Source of the DNA: Enterocytospora artemiae
Lineage: Eukaryota > Microsporidia
Assembly (NCBI GenBank): GCA_038659295.1
Contig: JASNGC010000001.1
Coordinates: forward strand, 682,001 to 746,000
Direction: 5' to 3'
DNA: 64,000 nucleotides
Part shown: one piece after another, positions 58,745-64,000 of the stretch
How positions within the stretch are numbered: position 1 is the stretch's first letter
Layout: every line of letters starts with the position of its first letter
Notes under the pieces: model-generated
Told to the model about the DNA's origin: nothing
Database searches by the model: none
What the model saw: the letters and a program-made list of their open reading frames with translations, nothing else
Program-made: the position numbers and the translations under genes

Positions 58745-60070
58745 ATGAATTCGAAGAATCCAGAATTAGAAAGCCATTCATCAGCCAAGTTCAGCAAAGG
58801 TCCAAAAGATATTATATACTTTGCATTTTACATCTTCTTAGGATTATTCGTATTCTACAGATACAAGGACTCTGATTTGCTAAATTTTTTCAAAAATGAA
58901 AATCCTAAAATACTTTCAACAATATTTGGAATCGCTATGGGATCGTTATTCATAGGTATTACTACAATTTTGTTGTTCTACAGATTTATGCCTTCTTTTT
59001 TTATTCATCTTGCATGCTGGCTAAACATCGCATCTCTTTTCATTGTGGCAATTTGGACGGCAGCTACCAGCATATTAATGGCCATGGTCTTTGCTGTTAT
59101 TGGATGTGTGTGTCTATATAAGTATCTCCGCACGCCTGTATATGTATTCGCCAGTTGCTCTAAAATCTTAAAAGGATCGGCCTCCTTACTTCTATACAAC
59201 ATTATATCGATTTCCGGCATGGAGTTGCTTAATATTATGATGATAATTCCCCCTGCACTTGCCCTACACTTTGATTTTATTCGTTTTGATTTGGAACACA
59301 TTTCAAAGAATAACGTGGAATTCAAAGATTTTTTTTCCATGGCCCCCGCCATCTTATTCTTCTTCTGGTCACTATTCCTGGGAATTTATATACTTAGAAT
59401 GTTCTGTTCTTCATTGATGGTCAGCCAGGTCAGAACCAAAGGCTCTCCTTCTAATTCATTTGCATTCTTTAACACTTTAAGATCCATTGGATCTCTCTGT
59501 TTTGCTAGTCTTCTAATTGCTATTGTCGAAACAATGTCTTACCTAGTAAGGATCTATGAAGAGGAGAAGGAAGAGAAAAAAAGGCGAGAGGGCAACAAAG
59601 GTGTAAATATAATAATGGTTATCATTTTCTTTGTCTTGAAGCTTCTTCTTGCCATCATTGCCTCTATAGTTGAAAAATTCAATAGTTTGATTATTCCATA
59701 CATAGCCTGCACGAATTGTTCGTTTAAACAAGCACTTGCAGAGTCCTCTCAGATTTATATACACCACGTTGATATGGTCAATTCACTTGGTTTAATTCAA
59801 ATGGCTGCGTACTCACTAATTTTCTTATTTTTCTTTGTTAATGGATTTATTTTGTCACATTTGAAAGGAGTACAATTCATTGGTTCTGTTACCACAACTT
59901 CACTGGCATTACCATTTTTACTTTCTTTGATCATGTTCCTGCACATTTTAAGCTGTATATACTCTGTATCAGTTGCAGGACTCTACCTTTACATTATAGA
60001 ACCAGATAAGTTCTTCTATGGTTCTATAGAAATGTTTAACGGTTATAATGGGTTAAATGCCAACAATTAG
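58745..60070 (+). CDS. Choline transporter-like protein (CTL/Pns1 family)
   Basis: A 441-aa membrane protein with about ten hydrophobic segments; fungal Pns1 is about 540 aa. Diagnostic is the segment NTLRSIGSLCFASLLIAIVETMSYLVRI, equivalent to the CTL family's SLGSLCFGSLI core. Further matches are FNSLIIPYIACTNCSFKQALAESSQIY and the region around residue 215-235. The N-terminal 20 residues are polar. CTL proteins (SLC44) carry choline, though activity is debated in fungi. Pairing with the choline kinase at 50670 suggests choline uptake (inference). The start ATG follows CCCC with a 2-nt spacer. Confidence 0.8.
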   Translation: MNSKNPELESHSSAKFSKGPKDIIYFAFYIFLGLFVFYRYKDSDLLNFFKNENPKILSTIFGIAMGSLFIGITTILLFYRFMPSFFIHLACWLNIASLFIVAIWTAATSILMAMVFAVIGCVCLYKYLRTPVYVFASCSKILKGSASLLLYNIISISGMELLNIMMIIPPALALHFDFIRFDLEHISKNNVEFKDFFSMAPAILFFFWSLFLGIYILRMFCSSLMVSQVRTKGSPSNSFAFFNTLRSIGSLCFASLLIAIVETMSYLVRIYEEEKEEKKRREGNKGVNIIMVIIFFVLKLLLAIIASIVEKFNSLIIPYIACTNCSFKQALAESSQIYIHHVDMVNSLGLIQMAAYSLIFLFFFVNGFILSHLKGVQFIGSVTTTSLALPFLLSLIMFLHILSCIYSVSVAGLYLYIIEPDKFFYGSIEMFNGYNGLNANN

Positions 60071-60397
60071 ATAAATTTGAAACTGATTTAATGAATTCTT
60101 GCATCCAAAAATTTTTGGGAAATATTAGTCATATTACTTTTTCCTTTAACATTATTTTTTAAAATTTTCATTTAATAACAGTTGATTATGCCACCTTCTT
60201 TCTGGACTATGCAATACCTGTGGCACATATAATTTTAGTATCATATCACAAATAGGACTTTTCCCATCTAATATGATATGGAACATGCTTTGCACAGTCT
60301 TTATATACACCGTGTTCAAATTTTATATTTGTACTAAATTAATTACCCCTTAGTTGATCCAAACTAGTAGATATCATTGATCCAGGGGTTGAATGTG
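60071..60397. other. Intergenic (convergent), nothing recognised
   Basis: 327 bp between the convergent CTL-like and 614-aa genes. A CCCC-ATG on the minus strand near 60380 opens only 12 codons. Nothing else was seen. Confidence 0.6.
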
Positions 60398-62242
60398 CTA
60401 TTTACTATTATTCAAATATGAATTGAACTTAACATTGGTATCATTTATACTTCTTAATAAACTTGTAGCAATCTCCTCCTCACTGTCGATGATATTTCCA
60501 TGTATAAAAATATCGCCAGAATCATTTTCTGATGGTGACTCAACAATTTGAGATTCTAAAGTCTGTCTGTTTTCTTTCATTTTAGTGGATTTTCTTTTTG
60601 AATTAATAATATTGCTAGCAATTTCCACTTTATCGTTGTAATTGTTCACAGTATTCTCCTCTAATTTGATGTTTTTAACTCTTTCTTTCTTAACCTTATG
60701 AGGTATTAATACTCTTCCAATGCTATATCTGTTACATCCTATAAATTTAATAAAATCATCGAAGAATTTTTTTATAAATTCAAATTCATTGTCCAAATGA
60801 AATAAATTTTTTTGCAATAGGATTAGATAGCTTGGCTTATAAAACATTTGCGAGGGACTGGAAATATATAACTGTTTGATAACTCTAAGTATTCTCAACT
60901 GATCACAAAATTCATTATTGGTATGCCCATATCTTTCACAATCATCCGCAGTGTTAAATATTTTCGAGCATCCAGCTTCACAGTTATATTCCAAACACTG
61001 AAATACTATCCGCACTTGAACTTCATCAAACAGGCTAACTTCTAATTTTTCTAGAAAATAATACAAACAAATAACGGCATCCTTTATAGCTACCTGCTCA
61101 ATTTCAGTTTTTTTAATGGTTATTGTCTTTATAATATATGCAATCAACTCTTGGTCTGGATAACCACCAGCTTCTAAATATCGCCTATAGTATCGGATTG
61201 CTTTCATGTTTTTACCTTCCTTAATTACTTGTGTGATCTCTTCGTTCATAAATGACATTCTTTTATAGCAAAGGACATTTAGACATTTCTCAGATTCTAA
61301 TTCTACCAGGTTGATCAAATTTGTGGATTTTAATTCCTCATAAATTTGCTCGTAAACACTACTCTGATAATTAACGGGAAATGATTTTAAAGTAATAGTT
61401 GGAGTATCTTTAAAAATCACCTCTGAATCAAATTGTTTCCTTTGAACTTCGTAAAAAACTTCTGAACCAGATCTTCGAAGGATATTAATCTCTTGATTTT
61501 CTGCAAAGTATATATCCTTAAAAATATTGTCGTACAAAGTCGCTGTTTCGTAGCAGACTAATCCATTAATTAACTTGAAAAATCCAATATCAAATAGTAT
61601 GTGCAAAACAATATTGTTAATAGAGGTTATTGTGGAAATAAAATCAATAATACACCTTGTGATTATACCGATCTTCGTGTAACTTTTGCGTGTGGAATTT
61701 TTATAGCTACTTTTCTCTATCAAATTATTTTTAAGGTTGCATTCATAATAAACATCTTGTGAATGCTCAACTGCATCACCCACCGAACTTTTTGAATCTT
61801 TCCCCAGATATATTTGATTGTTTGATCCTTCAACTACTTCAATGTTGTTGGTTCTGACAAGATCAGAAAATATTGCGTTCGTTAAAAAAAACAATAACTT
61901 TTTAGTTTTATACAAATCCGGGATGTTCTCCACAGTTTGTATAACAATTTGAGCTATTTTTAACGAAGTTAGGAATGTAATGTCATTTCTTAGGCAATAA
62001 GGTAGTTCCTTCGTCAAAAAAGACCATTTGAACAATTCGTGGGAATATTCTGGATTATTTTCCAAAATTTCTAAAAGAGCTTTCAATTTTTCTAATGAAT
62101 TCGAGACTAGCCTATTATCTTGCAAGATAGTTTTCCGTAGATAAAACAGCTCATCAATTGTCCCAAACTCACTGTTGCAGTCTTGATTATCAAGATTTTC
62201 TTCACTTTCTAACTCATTGGTAGTTGCTTTCAGAATAGACAT
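60398..62242 (-). CDS. Uncharacterised helical protein
   Basis: A 614-aa mostly helical protein of unknown function. Leu/Ile-rich helices fill residues 30-450 (e.g. FYLRKTILQDNRLVSNSLEKLKALLEILENN and KTKKLLFFLTNAIFSDLV), consistent with ARM/HEAT-like repeats. Around 430-460 a cysteine cluster appears (CLEYNCEAGCSKIFNTADDCER). The last 110 residues are charged and likely disordered. No family is recognised; nuclear or chromatin scaffolds often look like this. The start ATG follows CCCC with a 3-nt spacer. Confidence 0.6.
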   Translation of the reverse strand: MSILKATTNELESEENLDNQDCNSEFGTIDELFYLRKTILQDNRLVSNSLEKLKALLEILENNPEYSHELFKWSFLTKELPYCLRNDITFLTSLKIAQIVIQTVENIPDLYKTKKLLFFLTNAIFSDLVRTNNIEVVEGSNNQIYLGKDSKSSVGDAVEHSQDVYYECNLKNNLIEKSSYKNSTRKSYTKIGIITRCIIDFISTITSINNIVLHILFDIGFFKLINGLVCYETATLYDNIFKDIYFAENQEINILRRSGSEVFYEVQRKQFDSEVIFKDTPTITLKSFPVNYQSSVYEQIYEELKSTNLINLVELESEKCLNVLCYKRMSFMNEEITQVIKEGKNMKAIRYYRRYLEAGGYPDQELIAYIIKTITIKKTEIEQVAIKDAVICLYYFLEKLEVSLFDEVQVRIVFQCLEYNCEAGCSKIFNTADDCERYGHTNNEFCDQLRILRVIKQLYISSPSQMFYKPSYLILLQKNLFHLDNEFEFIKKFFDDFIKFIGCNRYSIGRVLIPHKVKKERVKNIKLEENTVNNYNDKVEIASNIINSKRKSTKMKENRQTLESQIVESPSENDSGDIFIHGNIIDSEEEIATSLLRSINDTNVKFNSYLNNSK

Positions 62243-62818
62243 TCTGGGGACAAAAAATATAATGCCAACATAAACTTATCAATCTCAAATGTTTTTAATA
62301 TCAATAAGTTACAAAGTAGGGAACTATTTCGAAGAAAATAGATTAATAAAAAACTCTAATGACTTGACTGTCGTTACAAAATGCTGAATCATACCTAGTT
62401 TGCTGCATTTTACGATATGATTGATGTACCCAATTTTATTACCTGATTTACACAAACTTAACGCTTCAATCAGTATATTTTTCCTATTAATTTCAGTTAT
62501 TATTTTCAAATTATTATTCTAGTCCTCTTTCTCATAAGTCTGTATAGGTTAAACTATCATGGCTTTTATTCTATTTAAAATAAATTCAATATTTTTTATA
62601 TCTAACCATACCAAATAATATCAGAATTTTCATTCTGGCAATTGTATTTAAAATTTGGTGGATTTCCTAAATAGCTTCATCAAGCCACATCAAAGTTATC
62701 AAGCAATTTACCTTGAAATTCTTTGCTATAAGATACTTATTAAATATGTAGACACATTTAGACTTTAAGATAGTAAAAACTGTTTAATTCATAATTTTAT
62801 CTTCTAAGAAACCTCCCC
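62243..62818. other. Intergenic (divergent), nothing recognised
   Basis: 576 bp between the divergent 614-aa and cyclase genes. A 61-codon minus-strand frame (62324-62509) opens at TTG with no CCC and is discounted. A small CAGAAT/ATTCTG hairpin lies near 62622-62637. Confidence 0.55.
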
Positions 62819-63640
62819 ATGAAAACATTTTTGAAAAATAGAGAAATTTTATTTGCAGTGGTAAAAATTCCAGGGAAATTATTAAAGATATCTCCTATAA
62901 ATATTGGGATTCGAATAGTTACTTTAATATTTTTTAGTATCTTGAGCTACTTCTCCAATCGAAAGGCTAATAAGATTGTTTCTCAACTTGGGGTGATTTC
63001 AAATCCCTCTAATTTAAAATCAAATGGAAGCAATTCTTCTCTGGATGATGGAGATCCAAGTGGTATTAATACATTCCATTATCTAGAGAAGCCGGATCTT
63101 TCTTTGTTTCAAGTAGAATACATTCGATCACTGCCAAAATCTACAAAGGGCTGGCTAGTAATAACTGACATTGTCAATTCAACAGCACTATACTATGCAG
63201 ATCCATTTACAATGAAATACCACATTGATATTCATGATTCAATTGTTAAAATTTGTGCATGGAAATTCTCCGGCCAAATAATTAATAATGAAGGAGATAG
63301 TTGGGAAATAATTTTTGAAAAGTGTGAAGATGCTATAGGATTCGCAGCAGCCTTTTATAAAGAAATAGCAGCATCAAAGATTTTTTTTAAGGTAAGAATG
63401 GGAATTGAAAAAGGACAGTTCCATGTTAGGAAATATATAGGATTTAAAATATTTGCAAACCTGAAAATGGACTTGCATAGTGAAATGGGCCATATTTTAA
63501 CAAACTCTGTTTATATTAAAAAGTCTTCATTGAAGGATTTAGTTACAAGCTGTAGGAAACGTCTTGAGTTTAAATCACCAAATGATTACAAAAAATTTAT
63601 ACACAATTTGGACCAGTTAAGTATACAGAGTTGTAAATAA
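62819..63640 (+). CDS. Membrane-tethered class III nucleotidyl cyclase
   Basis: A 273-aa protein. A hydrophobic helix near residues 29-46 (IGIRIVTLIFFSILSYFS) and a linker precede a class III adenylate/guanylate cyclase catalytic domain (about 112-250). The first metal Asp is in LVITDIVNSTALYY (about 118), and the second acidic site is in INNEGDSWEIIF (about 160), where fungal Cyr1 has EGDAF. The RMGIxxG strand is present as RMGIEKGQF, with the usual His replaced by Glu. The final helix (SEMGHILTNSVYI) resembles the AxxGxIxxS segment. There is no partner domain or leucine-rich repeat as in fungal Cyr1. ATP or GTP preference is undecided. The start ATG follows CCCC directly. Confidence 0.78.
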   Translation: MKTFLKNREILFAVVKIPGKLLKISPINIGIRIVTLIFFSILSYFSNRKANKIVSQLGVISNPSNLKSNGSNSSLDDGDPSGINTFHYLEKPDLSLFQVEYIRSLPKSTKGWLVITDIVNSTALYYADPFTMKYHIDIHDSIVKICAWKFSGQIINNEGDSWEIIFEKCEDAIGFAAAFYKEIAASKIFFKVRMGIEKGQFHVRKYIGFKIFANLKMDLHSEMGHILTNSVYIKKSSLKDLVTSCRKRLEFKSPNDYKKFIHNLDQLSIQSCK

Positions 63641-64000
63641 ATTTGTTTAATTTAAAAAGTTAAGATGTGGCCAATTAGTTTGTTTATAAGTAGTGTATAG
63701 AACAAAATCTAAGAGTCTGTATCCATATCAAACTAGCAATTCTTAACATAATGATTGGACACCATATTATTCTATTAAATATGATAAATTATTTTTAATT
63801 TGAAGGTATTGATCTAAAAACTCAAATAACAAGGCTCTATGAAATATAAAGTTTATCTACAAAATTTAATCGGGTATTTAGGAACTTATGATAAGAGTTC
63901 TATGCATTAGTACTGGTGAACTTTTAATCATAAGGATACTAAATCTATATATGATAGGAATTAATTATCGATACCCTATAGATTCGTAATTAGGATGTCT
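63641..64000. other. Window-end non-coding stretch, nothing recognised
   Basis: 360 bp after the cyclase gene up to the window edge. AT-rich, with no ORF or RNA gene recognised; a gene may begin just beyond. Confidence 0.55.

Noticed and set aside
62324..62509. 61-codon minus-strand ORF
   Set aside because: Begins at TTG and lacks a CCC signal; probably chance.
1..64000. Mobile elements, CRISPR arrays, bacterial operons
   Set aside because: No transposase, reverse transcriptase, terminal repeats or spaced repeats were seen; all recognisable genes are eukaryotic and intronless.

Overview
This is nuclear DNA of a microsporidian (an obligate intracellular, fungus-related parasite). The evidence is AT-rich sequence, intronless genes on both strands separated by about 100-800 bp, shortened versions of universal eukaryotic proteins, eukaryotic nuclear tRNAs, and a CCC trinucleotide lying 0-8 nt before the start codon of most genes. 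Fungus-type factors (Jac1, Toa2, Mkt1, Rtf1, Gpi8) and the lack of mitochondrial metabolism genes fit. The species cannot be named from the sequence; the intergenic spaces are longer than in the most compact genus, Encephalitozoon.

Layout. 1-6.1 kb: a DED1-type DEAD-box helicase cut by the window edge, an RRN3-like Pol I factor, the mitosomal Fe-S co-chaperone JAC1, and the ribosome-assembly factor MAK21/NOC1. 6.9-15.2 kb: a PH-like protein, a type I membrane protein, a Mis18-like centromere protein, a CSE1-like exportin, a small unknown gene, and ribosomal protein uL5. 16-21.2 kb: a uridine-kinase-like protein, a small membrane protein, the GPI8 transamidase, an adaptor mu subunit, and two tRNAs (Thr-CGU, Ser-CGA). 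21.4-32.7 kb: CCT4, UTP21, an ADAM-like metalloprotease, MPS1 kinase, tRNA-Arg(CCU), a Nup82-like protein, and the GINS subunit PSF2. 33-43.7 kb: RPN2, a Nup98 with GLEBS motif, TFIIA-gamma, a membrane-anchored glutathione peroxidase, a Sec1/Sly1 protein, a Myb/SANT-like protein, and a Rho-like GTPase. 44-52.7 kb: MKT1-like, Tap42-like, RTF1, a tiny acidic serine-rich protein, an unknown hydrophobic protein, a choline/ethanolamine kinase, a small cysteine protein, and proteasome beta3. 53-64 kb: P5A-ATPase (SPF1), a SulP-type transporter, a choline-transporter-like protein, an unknown helical protein, and a membrane-tethered class III nucleotidyl cyclase.

Together the genes cover core housekeeping: rRNA transcription and ribosome assembly, translation, nuclear transport, proteolysis, folding, DNA replication, chromosome segregation and secretion. 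A smaller set is likely host-facing or salvage-related: choline transporter plus choline kinase, uridine kinase, SulP carrier, cell-surface protease, type I membrane protein, and the GPI-anchoring enzyme. I found no mobile elements, CRISPR arrays or obvious prokaryotic transfers, and no clearly new multigene system. The most unusual items are the solo cyclase, a Nup98 that ends exactly at its autocleavage point, a long insertion inside the Jac1 J-domain, a near-perfect 22-bp inverted repeat upstream of MPS1, and the pervasive CCC start signal.
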